Notes: generated from the sequence alone by a model not told the origin. A stretch of 64,000 bases of DNA from Myxococcus terminator_A (GCA_049194865.1 JBLZWL010000136.1:1-64000), one strand, 5' to 3'. Positions 30,836 to 39,786 are shown, counted from the stretch's first letter. Numbers and translations: made by a program.

Positions 30836-31669
30836 ATGCTGCTCCAGGGCAAGAAGCTGCTCATCACCGGGGTCCTCACGCCCCAGTCCCTCGCCTTCGG
30901 CATCGCCGAGCACGCGCTCGCACAGGGGGCGGAAATCGTCCTCACTGGTTTTGGCCGGGCGAAGTCCCTCACCGAGCGGAGCGCCAAGCGCCTCAAGGCG
31001 GGCACCGAGGTGTTGGAGCTGGATGTGACGAACCCCGCCCACTTCACGGCGCTCACGGAGTCACTCAAGCAGCGCTGGGGCCGGGTGGACGGGGTGCTGC
31101 ACAGCATCGGCTATGCCCCGGACGACGCCCTGGGCGGCAACTTCCTCAACACGCCCTGGGAGAGTGTCCAGACGGCGTTCCGCATCTCCGCGTTCTCCCT
31201 CAAGGAGCTCGCCGTGGCGTGCATGCCGCTGATGCCCCCGGGCGGCTCCATCGTCGCGCTGGACTTCGACAACCAGAACGTGGCGTGGCCCATCTATGAC
31301 TGGATGGGGGTGTGCAAGGCCGCGCTGGAGTCCACCGCGCGCTACCTGGCGCGGGACCTGGGCCCCAAGGGCATCCGGGTGAACATCCTGGCCGCCGGTC
31401 CCCTGGCCACCATGGCCGCCAAGGGGATTCCGGGCTTCAAGGCGCTGGAGCAGGGCTGGGGCAAGCAGGCCCCCCTGGGCTGGAACTCCAAGGAGAGCCA
31501 CGACATGGTGTCCAAGACGGCCTGCGCCCTGCTGTCGGACTGGTTGCCCTCCACCACGGGCGAAATGATCCACGTGGACGGTGGCTATCACGCCATTGGC
31601 GCACCGCCGGTGGACCTCAAGGCGGACGAGGGCGCGGAGCCCGCCGCCTCCAAGCCGCCGAGCGAGTAG
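30836..31669 (+). CDS. fabI: Enoyl-[acyl-carrier-protein] reductase (NADH), FabI/InhA-like
   Basis: Reduces trans-2-enoyl-ACP in type II fatty acid synthesis. The 277-residue short-chain dehydrogenase has the FabI-type cofactor site ITGVLTPQSLAFGIA and the Tyr-x6-Lys catalytic pair Y154/K161. The active-site segment (LDFDNQNVAWPIYDWM then KAALES, RYLARDLG, GPLATMAA) resembles mycobacterial InhA more than Escherichia coli FabI. The last 20 or so residues are a Pro/Ala/Glu-rich extension beyond the usual end near DGGYHA. ATG 30836 precedes the conserved start. Single-gene transcription is likely. Confidence 0.93.
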   Translation: MLLQGKKLLITGVLTPQSLAFGIAEHALAQGAEIVLTGFGRAKSLTERSAKRLKAGTEVLELDVTNPAHFTALTESLKQRWGRVDGVLHSIGYAPDDALGGNFLNTPWESVQTAFRISAFSLKELAVACMPLMPPGGSIVALDFDNQNVAWPIYDWMGVCKAALESTARYLARDLGPKGIRVNILAAGPLATMAAKGIPGFKALEQGWGKQAPLGWNSKESHDMVSKTACALLSDWLPSTTGEMIHVDGGYHAIGAPPVDLKADEGAEPAASKPPSE

Positions 31670-31705
31670 GCCCGGGGAGGCAAACCCCGAGGTCATCCGA
31701 CACCT

Positions 31706-31728
31706 GCCCGCCTGCTGTCACGGCGGGC
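31706..31728 (+). terminator. GC-rich hairpin after fabI
   Basis: GCCCGCC at 31706-31712 pairs with GGCGGGC at 31722-31728 (seven pairs, nine-base loop), 37 bases after the fabI stop. The stem is followed by C residues rather than T, so termination is plausible but not certain. Confidence 0.4.
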
Positions 31729-31743
31729 GGTCCCCCCCGCTAT

Positions 31744-31767
31744 CTACCGTGTGAGCCCTCACGGTAG
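31744..31767. promoter_or_regulatory. Inverted repeat upstream of the chemosensory operon
   Basis: CTACCGTG at 31744-31751 and CACGGTAG at 31760-31767 form a perfect eight-base inverted repeat with an eight-base spacer, 67 bases upstream of the first receiver gene. The symmetry and position suit an operator for a dimeric regulator; a short hairpin in the leader is an alternative. Confidence 0.4.
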
Positions 31768-31833
31768 AGTCTCCAACGTTTCGTGAGGGTGTCCCGCCGC
31801 GTGGGCGAGCCTTTGCGCAGGAGCCGTGGCACC

Positions 31834-32220
31834 GTGAGCACCAACAGCACCAAGGTCTTGCTGGTGGACGACAGCCCGACCGTTCGGAACATCGTCAAGA
31901 TCTACCTCATGAACCTCCGAGTGGAGGCGCTGGAGGCGGATGACGCCACTCGGGCATTGAAGATCCTCAATCTGGTCCCCGTGAATCTGGTCATCGCGGA
32001 CATCAACATGCCGGGGATGGACGGCATCACCTTCGTCAAGGAGGTGCGGGCCAGCAAGAACGCGCAGCTTCGCAGCGTGCCAATTCTCCTGCTAACGGCG
32101 GAGAAGAGCGTGGACCTGCGCCAGCGCGGCACGGAGGCGGGCGCCAACGCCTTCATCCAGAAGCCGGTGTCCCACCACGAGTTGACGGAGACCGTCCGTC
32201 AGTTCCTGTCCAAGGCCTGA
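31834..32220 (+). CDS. CheY-like single-domain response regulator
   Basis: A 128-residue receiver domain: VLLVDDSPTVRNIVKIYL, phosphoacceptor aspartate in LVIADINMPGMDG, PILLLTAEKS and the lysine in FIQKPVSHHE. GTG 31834 is chosen because AGGAG lies 11 bases upstream; the longer frame from 31783 adds a basic, unrelated leader. It is the first gene of the chemosensory operon, ending four bases before the receiver-CheW gene. It is the likely diffusible output of the CheA encoded downstream. Confidence 0.92.
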   Translation: MSTNSTKVLLVDDSPTVRNIVKIYLMNLRVEALEADDATRALKILNLVPVNLVIADINMPGMDGITFVKEVRASKNAQLRSVPILLLTAEKSVDLRQRGTEAGANAFIQKPVSHHELTETVRQFLSKA

Positions 32221-32224
32221 TGCC

Positions 32225-33091
32225 GTGAGCCTGCCGTCCCTGCTGCTCGTCGACGACAGCGACGCCATCCTGGCGCTCGAGCGCGCCATCCTCTCCGGGC
32301 ACTACACCATCCACACGGCGAGCAACGGCCGCGAGGCGCTGGAGAAGGTCTCCCGCCTGCGGCCAGCCGCGGTGTTGTTGGACCTGTCCATGCCGGAGAT
32401 GGACGGCGACGAGGTCCTCCAGCGGATGAAGTCCGACGCCGCCACGGTGGACATCCCCGTCATCATCATCTCCTCGGAGAAGTCCCGGGCGGAGGCGTGC
32501 ATCGGGCTGGGGGCGGAGACGTTCCTGGCCAAGCCCTTCCGCGCGGACGAGCTGCTGCACGCGGTGGGTGAGGCGCTGGCGAACTCGCGGCGACGCGCGC
32601 GCACCGGCTCCCTCCTGGTGTTGCGGGTGACGGTGGGCACGCTGGAGTTCGCGGTGCCGCTGGATTCGGTACGCGAGGTGCTGCTGCACCCGGCGACGCG
32701 GCCGTTGCCCACGGCGCCCTCGTATTTGCGCGAATACGTGGAGGTGCGGGGCGAGGCGCTGTGCGTGCTGGACGTGGCGCGGCGCCTGAGCGTGGAGCAC
32801 TCGCTGCCGCGCGTGGAGCGGATGCTGGTGGTCATCCAGGTGGATGGGGTGGCGCTGGCGCTCGCGGTGGACACGGTGAAGGACCCGGAGGAGTACGCGG
32901 CGACGGACATCGACCGGCGCGAGCGCGTGGGCGGCGCGGACCACGGCCCGCTGCGCGAGGGGCTCATCGGCATGCTGCGCTCGGGCGGCCACCTGCTGCC
33001 CATCCTGGACCCGAGGGTGTTCGTCGCGCGCGGATTGCTGCGTGAGCTGCCCCGGATGGTCGAGGCCGCGGAGGCTGGACGGAGCGCATGA
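32225..33091 (+). CDS. Receiver-CheW fusion (CheV-like, reversed domain order)
   Basis: A 288-residue protein: receiver domain at residues 1-125 (LLLVDDSDAILALERAIL, aspartate in AVLLDLSMPEMDG, IIISSEKS, FLAKPF) followed by a CheW domain at about 135-285 (LRVTVGTLEFAVPLDSVREVL, YVEVRGEALCVLDVARRL, LPILDPRVF). Classical CheV has the opposite order, CheW then receiver. It probably couples receptor and kinase, with its activity tuned by phosphorylation. Start is GTG 32225, four bases after the CheY-like gene; its stop overlaps the cheR start (ATGA). Confidence 0.92.
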   Translation: MSLPSLLLVDDSDAILALERAILSGHYTIHTASNGREALEKVSRLRPAAVLLDLSMPEMDGDEVLQRMKSDAATVDIPVIIISSEKSRAEACIGLGAETFLAKPFRADELLHAVGEALANSRRRARTGSLLVLRVTVGTLEFAVPLDSVREVLLHPATRPLPTAPSYLREYVEVRGEALCVLDVARRLSVEHSLPRVERMLVVIQVDGVALALAVDTVKDPEEYAATDIDRRERVGGADHGPLREGLIGMLRSGGHLLPILDPRVFVARGLLRELPRMVEAAEAGRSA

Positions 33092-34317
33092 GCGCAGAGC
33101 TCGACCCGCGGCTTCTGACCCGAGCGCGGGAGGTGGTGTCATCCATCACCGGCTTCCGCGACGACGCCATCGCCAACGAGGCGATGGAGCGCGTCGTGCG
33201 TGGAGAGCTGGCGCGTGGCCGCTCGTCCGCGGACCTGCTGGGGGAGTTGCTGTTTCCCCACTCGACGCTGTCCGGCACGTTGGTGCGCGCGGCGCTGGTG
33301 GGGGAGACGTACTTCTTCCGTCAGCCCGAGCACTTCCGCTACCTCTCTCACGTCGGCGTGCCCGCGGCCATGCGCCGGGGCGTGCTGGCGCTGCGGGGTT
33401 GGAGCGCGGGCTGCGCCACGGGTGAAGAGGCGTACTCGCTGGCCGCGGCGCTGCATGCCTCGGTGCCCCACGGCTTCGCGGTGGAGGTGGTGGGCACGGA
33501 CCTGCACGAGGCCAGCCTGGAGACGGCGCGGCGCGCCACCTACGGCACCTGGTCCCGGCGCGAGTCGGCGCCCCGCTTGTTCCCGCTCTACCTGGACGGC
33601 GCGGACCGGCAGGTCACCATCCTGCCCGTCATCCGGCGCATCACCTCCTTCGCGCAGTCCAACCTCCTGGCGCCGCTGCCCGAGCGGCTGGGCCGCTTCG
33701 ACTTCATCTTCTGCCGCAACGTGCTCACCTACTTCTCCCTCGCCGCGCGGGAAGCGGCCATCGCCCTGCTGGCCCGGGCGCTCAATCCTGGCGGGCTGCT
33801 CTTCCTGGGGGCCGTGGAGGCGGACCGGGTGCCCGCGGGCATGGTTCGCGAGGGCACGCCGGAGCTGCAGACGTTCCGGCTCCTGGGGCCGGGGGAGGGC
33901 ACCACGCCCCCGCCCGTGCCGCGCTTCGTGGAGCGCGCCGCGCCGCCCCCGCCGCTCATCCGTCGCCCCAAGGTGACGCCGGTGCCGGTGCGCGTCGAGG
34001 TGACGCCGCCGCCCCCGCCCGCGCGGCTGCACCTGACGGCGCTGGAGCGAATCGAGGAGGGTGACGTGGATGGTGCGTCGGCGGTGCTGGAGTCGCTGGT
34101 GCGACAGGCGCCGGACTATCTGCCGGGACTGCTGGAGCTGGCGCTGTTGCGCGAGCGCTCTGGGGCGCGTGAGGCGGCGGTGCCGCTGATGCGTGCCCTG
34201 CGGGTGCGCGCCGAGCGCCTTCCACCAGACCATCTCGTGGACGGGCCGGAGGCCCTTCCGGCGCGGTTCTATCAGGCGTCCGCTGACGCCTACCTCAACC
34301 TGGGGGCGCTCGAATGA
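33088..34317 (+). CDS. cheR: Chemoreceptor methyltransferase CheR with C-terminal extension
   Basis: S-adenosylmethionine-dependent glutamate methyltransferase acting on chemoreceptors. The 409-residue protein has the CheR N-terminal helical part with ETYFFRQPEHF. The SAM-binding domain shows GWSAGCATGEEAYSLA, VVGTDLHEASLETA, FDFIFCRNVLTYF and LNPGGLLFLGAVE. After residue 275 there is a Pro/Arg/Val-rich linker and a helical, TPR-like tail (TALERIEEGDVDGASAVLESLV), giving an extra 130 or so residues over minimal CheR. It overlaps both neighbours by four bases. Confidence 0.95.
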   Translation: MSAELDPRLLTRAREVVSSITGFRDDAIANEAMERVVRGELARGRSSADLLGELLFPHSTLSGTLVRAALVGETYFFRQPEHFRYLSHVGVPAAMRRGVLALRGWSAGCATGEEAYSLAAALHASVPHGFAVEVVGTDLHEASLETARRATYGTWSRRESAPRLFPLYLDGADRQVTILPVIRRITSFAQSNLLAPLPERLGRFDFIFCRNVLTYFSLAAREAAIALLARALNPGGLLFLGAVEADRVPAGMVREGTPELQTFRLLGPGEGTTPPPVPRFVERAAPPPPLIRRPKVTPVPVRVEVTPPPPPARLHLTALERIEEGDVDGASAVLESLVRQAPDYLPGLLELALLRERSGAREAAVPLMRALRVRAERLPPDHLVDGPEALPARFYQASADAYLNLGALE

Positions 34318-34859
34318 AGATCCTTCCTCGGAACATGGAGGAGGCTCAGGAGCAGGAGGCGGCGGAGCTGCTGGAGCGGCGCGCGTCACGGCTTCGGGAG
34401 CAGGCGGAGACGACCGTCGAGGAGGCGGTGCACTGGATCGCCGAGTTCCCCCTGGGCGAGGAGCGCTACGCGCTCTCCCTGGAGATGCTCCGCGCCGCGC
34501 TGCCCCTGCGCATGGTGACGCCGGTGCCCCTGTCCGCGCCTCACGTCGTTGGCGTATTGCGCTTCCAGGGTCAGGTGCTCTCCGCGCTCAGCCTCGCGTC
34601 CATGCTGGGTGGCCACGGCTGGCGGCAGGACCCGGCGGTGCTGCTGGTCGTGGACAGAGGCGACGGCGAGCTGTGCGCGCTGGACTGCGAGGCCATTCCC
34701 CGGCCCACCACGTTGCCCGCGAGCGTGGTGGAGTCAGCGCGCGTGCGCGCCGAGGGGCCGGTGATGGAGGTCTTCACCCAGGACCGCCAGCTCATCCACC
34801 TCATCGACCTCAAGCGCCTGTTCACCACGCGCTCGTCGGGAGGACGCAATGCCCGTTGA
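34314..34859 (+). CDS. cheW: CheW-type scaffold protein
   Basis: A 181-residue adaptor that links chemoreceptors to CheA. A helical, acidic N-terminal arm of about 40 residues precedes the CheW fold: WIAEFPLGEERYALSLEMLRAAL, VTPVPLSAPHVVGVLRFQGQVLSALSLASML, LLVVDRGDGELCALDCEAI and LIHLIDLKRLF. It overlaps cheR by four bases and cheA by 11. With the receiver-CheW fusion upstream, the operon encodes two CheW modules besides the one inside CheA. Confidence 0.92.
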   Translation: MKILPRNMEEAQEQEAAELLERRASRLREQAETTVEEAVHWIAEFPLGEERYALSLEMLRAALPLRMVTPVPLSAPHVVGVLRFQGQVLSALSLASMLGGHGWRQDPAVLLVVDRGDGELCALDCEAIPRPTTLPASVVESARVRAEGPVMEVFTQDRQLIHLIDLKRLFTTRSSGGRNAR

Positions 34860-37014
34860 CCCGATGCTGCAAGGGCTCGTCACGGGCTTCGCCGTGGAGG
34901 CCCAGGAGGTCATCCAGAAGGTCACCATGGACCTGCTGGAGCTGGAGCGCGAGGGCCTGGATGCGACCGCGCTCGCCAAGCTCTACGTCCGGCTGGGCCG
35001 GCACCTGCACACCCTCAAGGGCAGCGCCTCCAGCCTGGGCCTCCAGGATTTGGGCGACATCGCCCACAAGCTGGAGGACGCGCTCGCGCCGCTGAAGGCC
35101 AGCTCGCGCAAGATGCCCCGGTCCGTGGTGGACGTGCTGCTGCACGGCCTGGACCTCTTCATGCTGCGCGCCCAGGCCCACGCGGACGGGCGGGGTGACG
35201 CGCTGCCGGACCCGGCCGCCGCGCTGGCGCAGCTCGTGGCGGAGGGGCCCGCGCCGGAGACGGTGGGGGCGCCGTCGGCGGGCCAGGCTCCTTCGGCTTC
35301 GCCCGCGGAGCCCGCGACGCCCGAGGAGAGCGCGCTGGTGGAGTCCGCGTCGGCGCTGAACCAGGACGCGCAGCCGGAGTCGGCGGACACGGGCTGGCGC
35401 GTCAGCGTGCGGCAGGTGACGTCGCTGATGCGCGAGGTGGAGCGGCTGCGCGAGGTTCGCCTGCGCGTGGAGGAGCGAGGCCGCGAGCTGGACCGCGCGG
35501 TGACGGTGCTGGCCAAGCAGGGGCTGCTGGCGGAGACGGCCGAGGCCCGCACGCTGCTCGCCGGCACGTCGCGCCTCTTGCGCACCGACGGCGAGGAGAC
35601 GAGCGACATCGTCGACGCACTGGAGGAGGGCCTGAAGGCCATCACCACGCGCCCGGTGCGCACGATTCTGGATCCGCTCCAGCGCATGGTGCGGGACTTG
35701 TCGCGCCAGCTGGGCAAGGAGGCCCGGCTGTCCGTGGTGGGCTCCGAGCTGTCGCTGGACAGGCGCCTGTTGGAGAAGCTCCAGGGCGCGCTGGTGCACC
35801 TGCTGCGCAACGCGGTGGACCACGGCCTGGAGCTGCCGGCCCAGCGCGAGAAGGCGGGCAAGCACCAGGAGGGCGCGCTCACGCTGCGCATCGAGCAGCA
35901 GGGCAACCTGCTCTTCCTGGAGTGCTCGGACGACGGCGCGGGCATCGACGTGATGCGCGTGCGCAAGGTGGCCGAGTCGCGCGGCGTCGTCACCTCCGAC
36001 GAGGCGGAGCGGCTCAACGAGAACCAGGTGCGAGACCTCATCTTCCGCCCGGGCTTCAGCACCCGCAGCGACGTGACGGATACGTCCGGCCGGGGCGTGG
36101 GTCTGGACGCGGTGCGCGCGTCGGTGGAGGCGCTGCAGGGCCGCATCGAGGTGAACAGCACGCCGGGGCAGGGCACGCGCTTCGTGATGACGCTGCCGGT
36201 GGACCTGGGCAGCTCGCCGGTGCTGGTGGTGCGCGCGCTGGAGCAGCTGGTGGGCCTGCCGATGCTGGCGGTGGAGGCCACGCAGCTGGCGCGCGCGGAC
36301 TCGCTGCGCATCGGCAAGCGCAAGGCGCACCTGGAATACCAGGGGCAGCTGTTGCCGGTGGTGGACCTGGGCGCGCGGCTGGGCTTGAGGGCCCTGGCGC
36401 CCCCCGCGGAAGGCCAGCCGCTGCTCATCGTCCAGAGCGGTGGCAAGCGCGTGGCGCTGGGCGTGGACGCGGTGGTGGGAGACCGTGATTTGGTCATCCG
36501 CCCGCTGCCGTCCGAGGTGCGGGACGTGCCCGCGTGGCAGGGCGCGGCGACGCTGAGCCGGGGTGAGCTGCTGCTCATCTGCCGGCCGGACTGGCTGGTG
36601 ACGGAGTCGGGGCAGGCGACGGTGGCCGCGCAGCGCCGGGCGCTGGTGGTGGATGACTCGCTCACCGCGCGAGCGCTGCACCGGGCGATGCTGGAGGCGG
36701 GTGGCTTCAGCGTGCACCTGGCGGCCAGCGGCGCACGCGCCTTGGACCGACTGGCGACGGACACGTACGACGTCGTCATCTGCGACCTGGACATGGAAGA
36801 GATGGACGGAACACAGCTCATCGCCCGCCTGCGCGAGAAGAAGGAGACGTCGTCGTTGCCCGTCATCCTCGTCTCCGCGCATGACAGTGCCGCCGCGCGG
36901 GAGCGGGGCATGGCGGCGGGCGCGGATGGCTATCTCAGCAAGCGCGAGTGTGCCGCGGGTCGGCTCCTCGCCGAGGTGCTCGACGTGATGAGTCGCAGGG
37001 GAGGGCGCGCGTGA
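34849..37014 (+). CDS. cheA: Hybrid chemotaxis histidine kinase CheA with C-terminal receiver
   Basis: A 721-residue kinase. The Hpt domain (residues 1-110) has the phosphorylated H54 in HLHTLKGSASSLG. A Pro/Ala/Ser linker leads to the dimerisation helices, then the ATPase domain with LVHLLRNAVDHGLE, CSDDGAGID, GFSTRSDVTDTSGRGVGLDAV and GQGTRFVMTLP. The CheW-like P5 domain is at about 455-585, and the receiver from about 598 has ALVVDDS, aspartate in VVICDLDMEEMDG and LVSAHDS. There is no separate CheY-binding P2 domain evident. The receiver may act as a phosphate sink or direct output, as in FrzE. The stop overlaps the cheB start. Confidence 0.95.
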   Translation: MPVDPMLQGLVTGFAVEAQEVIQKVTMDLLELEREGLDATALAKLYVRLGRHLHTLKGSASSLGLQDLGDIAHKLEDALAPLKASSRKMPRSVVDVLLHGLDLFMLRAQAHADGRGDALPDPAAALAQLVAEGPAPETVGAPSAGQAPSASPAEPATPEESALVESASALNQDAQPESADTGWRVSVRQVTSLMREVERLREVRLRVEERGRELDRAVTVLAKQGLLAETAEARTLLAGTSRLLRTDGEETSDIVDALEEGLKAITTRPVRTILDPLQRMVRDLSRQLGKEARLSVVGSELSLDRRLLEKLQGALVHLLRNAVDHGLELPAQREKAGKHQEGALTLRIEQQGNLLFLECSDDGAGIDVMRVRKVAESRGVVTSDEAERLNENQVRDLIFRPGFSTRSDVTDTSGRGVGLDAVRASVEALQGRIEVNSTPGQGTRFVMTLPVDLGSSPVLVVRALEQLVGLPMLAVEATQLARADSLRIGKRKAHLEYQGQLLPVVDLGARLGLRALAPPAEGQPLLIVQSGGKRVALGVDAVVGDRDLVIRPLPSEVRDVPAWQGAATLSRGELLLICRPDWLVTESGQATVAAQRRALVVDDSLTARALHRAMLEAGGFSVHLAASGARALDRLATDTYDVVICDLDMEEMDGTQLIARLREKKETSSLPVILVSAHDSAAARERGMAAGADGYLSKRECAAGRLLAEVLDVMSRRGGRA

Positions 37015-38081
37015 ACACCCGTCGTACCATTCGCGTGCTGGTGGTGGACGACTCGCCCACCATGGCCAATACGCTGACGGCCCTGCTCACCGAGGACTCT
37101 CGCATCGAGGTCGTCGGTCGGGCCGGGGACGGCAACCGCGCCGTGCAGCTCGCGCGGTTGCTCCGTCCGGATGTCATCACCATGGACCTGCTGCTGCCGG
37201 GCCTGGACGGGCCGGCGGCCATCGCGGCCATCATGTCCCAGTCCCCCGCGCGGGTGATTGTGGTGAGCGCCGTGGCGGAGCAGCGAGGCGTGGACCTGGG
37301 CTTTCAAGCGATGAGCGCCGGCGCGCTGGAGCTCATCGGCAAGCCCAACGTCACCAACGTGGAGGAGCTGCGCCGCTGGGGCCGCGACCTGGCCCACTCG
37401 GTGTGCCTCATGGCGGAGGTGCCTGTCATCTCCCGCCGCCAGCGCACCAACTCCGTGACGCCGCCGCCCATCGGCGCGCGGGTGGACGTCTTCGGCGTGG
37501 TGGCCTCCACGGGAGGCCCGCCCGCGCTGGCGGAGCTGCTGTCCAAGCTGCCCAAAGACTTGCCGGTGCCCATCCTCATCGCCCAGCACATCACCGTGGG
37601 CTTCACCCAGGGCATGGTGCGCTGGCTGTCCCAGGTGACGCCGCTGACGGTGGACGTGGCCCGTGACGGCGAGCGGCTGGAGCCGGGCCGGGTGTACTTC
37701 CCGCAGGACGGCCAGGACTTGCTGGTGGACTCCGCGGGCCTCGCGCGCATGCAGCGCAGCCGGGGCGGCCCCTGTCCCAACGGTGACGTGCTGCTGTCGT
37801 CGCTGGCCTCGGCGTTCGGCCGGCGCAGCGGCGGCGTGGTGCTCACCGGCATGGGCGAGGACGGCGCGCGGGGCCTGTTGGCCATCCGCAACGCCGGGGG
37901 CGTCACCTTCTCCCAGGACGAGGCGACGTCCGTCGTCTATGGAATGCCGCGCGCGGCGCTGGAGCTGCGCGCGACGGACCAGGGCGTGCCGTTGGCCTCG
38001 GTGCCGGACCTCATCCTCCAGAGCTGCATCCCCCCCAACTTCCGCTCCGGTGGGCGCGGAGAGGGCGGGGTGGGCAAGTGA
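37011..38081 (+). CDS. cheB: Chemoreceptor methylesterase/response regulator CheB
   Basis: Removes methyl groups from chemoreceptors when phosphorylated. The 356-residue protein has a receiver (VLVVDDSPTMANTL, aspartate in VITMDLLLPGLDG) and a C-terminal methylesterase with Ser in GVVASTGGP, His in LIAQHIT and Asp in LTGMGEDGARG, the standard triad. The start is GTG 37011, sharing GTGA with the cheA stop; the longer frame upstream is a shadow of cheA. Confidence 0.95.
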   Translation: MNTRRTIRVLVVDDSPTMANTLTALLTEDSRIEVVGRAGDGNRAVQLARLLRPDVITMDLLLPGLDGPAAIAAIMSQSPARVIVVSAVAEQRGVDLGFQAMSAGALELIGKPNVTNVEELRRWGRDLAHSVCLMAEVPVISRRQRTNSVTPPPIGARVDVFGVVASTGGPPALAELLSKLPKDLPVPILIAQHITVGFTQGMVRWLSQVTPLTVDVARDGERLEPGRVYFPQDGQDLLVDSAGLARMQRSRGGPCPNGDVLLSSLASAFGRRSGGVVLTGMGEDGARGLLAIRNAGGVTFSQDEATSVVYGMPRAALELRATDQGVPLASVPDLILQSCIPPNFRSGGRGEGGVGK

Positions 38082-38169
38082 CCTTGCCCGTGCATGATTG
38101 TCCCGAGTCGTTCGCTTTCGCCCCGCGCCCGCGCGGGAGTCGTCCCGAAGTTTTCCGGGTGGTGATGCC

Positions 38170-39786
38170 GTGAGCACCGAACAGACCTCGTTCACCACGC
38201 AGCTCGGCCAGCAGTTCCGTCAGTCGCTCGGACTGGCGCCGAAGCTCGTCCTCGTCACCACGCTCGTCAGCGCCACGGTGGCCGCCATCCTCACCGGCAT
38301 CGCCACGCGGCGGCTGGAGAGCGACCTCATCGACAGCCACATGGGCGAAGGCCAGCTCCTGGCCCGTACCCTCGCGGTGTCCGCCGAGCAGGGCGTGACG
38401 GCGGGCATCGCCGCGCTCCAGCCCCTGCTGAACGTCTCGCGCACCAGCGAGGACGTCACGTACGTCTTCCTGACGGACGCCGTCGGCGGTGTCACGGCCC
38501 ACAGCCTCCCAGGTGCCTTTCCGCAGTCGCTGAAGGAGGCGACGGCAGCGCAGGGCGAGGTGAGCGCGGAGACGGGCTGGGGCGCCGTGCTGGAAGTGGA
38601 GTCCGAGGGGCGGGTGCTTCACGCGATGAACGTGTCCGCGCCGGTGGCCGGTGGTCGGCTGGGCGCGGTGCACGTGGGCATCTCCCGGGACCACATCGAC
38701 ATGCTGGTGTCCGAGCTGCGCTGGCGGATGGTGGGCTTCGCGCTCCTGCTGGTGGCGCTGGGCGTGGCGGTGGCGGCGGCCTTCGGGCGCAGCATCGTCC
38801 GGCCCATGCGAGAGCTGACGGAAGTCGCGGGCCACATCGTCGAGTCCGGGGACCTCACCCGTCCCATCCAGGTGAAGAGCGGCGACGAGGTGGGCCGGCT
38901 GGCCAGCTCCTTCGCGCAGATGGTGGGCCGGCTGCGCGAGGTGACGCTCAACCTCCAGCAGGCGGCGCAGGCGCTCACGCAGTCCACCGAGCACCTCAAC
39001 ACCTCCTCCACGGACCAGGCGCAGACCATCTCCCGGCAGGCCGCCGCGCTCCAGGAGACGCAAGTCACCGCGCAGGAAATCAAGCAGACCTCCATGCTGG
39101 CCGCGCAGAAGGCGGAGAGCGTGCTGTCCGTGGCGGAGCGCGCGGATGCCCTGGCCCGCTCGGGCGAGGCGGCCATCGAGCAGACGATGGCGGGCCTCAA
39201 CGACATCCGCGTCCAGGTGGGCGAGATTGCCCAGAAGATTCTCGAGCTGGGGGAGCGCACGCAGCAGATTGGCGGCATCACCCAGACGGTGAAGGACCTG
39301 GCGGACCAGTCCAACATGCTCGCGCTCAACGCGGCGATTGAGTCGGTGCGCTCGGGCGAGCACGGCAAGGGCTTCGGCGTGGTGGCGCGCGAAATCCGCG
39401 CGCTGGCGGACCAATCCATTCAAGCCACGACGCGGGTGCGCGAGCTGCTGGACGACATCGCCAACTCGGTGACGGCCGCGGTGCGAATCACCGAGCGCGG
39501 CGCGGAGCGCATGGAGGCGGGCCTGGCCCAGGTGCGCACCAGCGGGCAGAACCTGCGAGAGCTGTCCTCCATCGTCCAGGACAACGCCGCCGCCGTCCGT
39601 CAGATTGCCGCCGCCGTGAGCCAGCAGAACGTGGGCATCAACCAAATCACCCTGGCGGTGAATGACCTCTCCAAGATGATGGATGAGACCGTCGCCCGCA
39701 TCGGCTCCACGGGTGAGGCGGCCACCACGCTGCAGATCATCTCCGAGCAGCTCTCCAGCGCGGTGAAAATCTACCGCGTCGAGTAG
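38170..39786 (+). CDS. Methyl-accepting chemotaxis protein
   Basis: A 538-residue membrane receptor. Two membrane segments (LVLVTTLVSATVAAILTGIA, about 27-47, and MVGFALLLVALGVAVAAAF, about 186-206) flank a periplasmic sensor of some 140 residues of sCache-like size. HAMP follows (RPMRELTEVAGHIVESGDLT), then a helical signalling domain with tip ADQSNMLALNAAIESVRSGEHGKGFGVVA, a variant of the usual QTNLLALNAAIEAARAGE. GTG 38170 is preferred; the first 24 codons of the longer frame are unlike a receptor. It closes the chemosensory operon 88 bases after cheB and ahead of a strong terminator. Confidence 0.93.
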   Translation: MSTEQTSFTTQLGQQFRQSLGLAPKLVLVTTLVSATVAAILTGIATRRLESDLIDSHMGEGQLLARTLAVSAEQGVTAGIAALQPLLNVSRTSEDVTYVFLTDAVGGVTAHSLPGAFPQSLKEATAAQGEVSAETGWGAVLEVESEGRVLHAMNVSAPVAGGRLGAVHVGISRDHIDMLVSELRWRMVGFALLLVALGVAVAAAFGRSIVRPMRELTEVAGHIVESGDLTRPIQVKSGDEVGRLASSFAQMVGRLREVTLNLQQAAQALTQSTEHLNTSSTDQAQTISRQAAALQETQVTAQEIKQTSMLAAQKAESVLSVAERADALARSGEAAIEQTMAGLNDIRVQVGEIAQKILELGERTQQIGGITQTVKDLADQSNMLALNAAIESVRSGEHGKGFGVVAREIRALADQSIQATTRVRELLDDIANSVTAAVRITERGAERMEAGLAQVRTSGQNLRELSSIVQDNAAAVRQIAAAVSQQNVGINQITLAVNDLSKMMDETVARIGSTGEAATTLQIISEQLSSAVKIYRVE

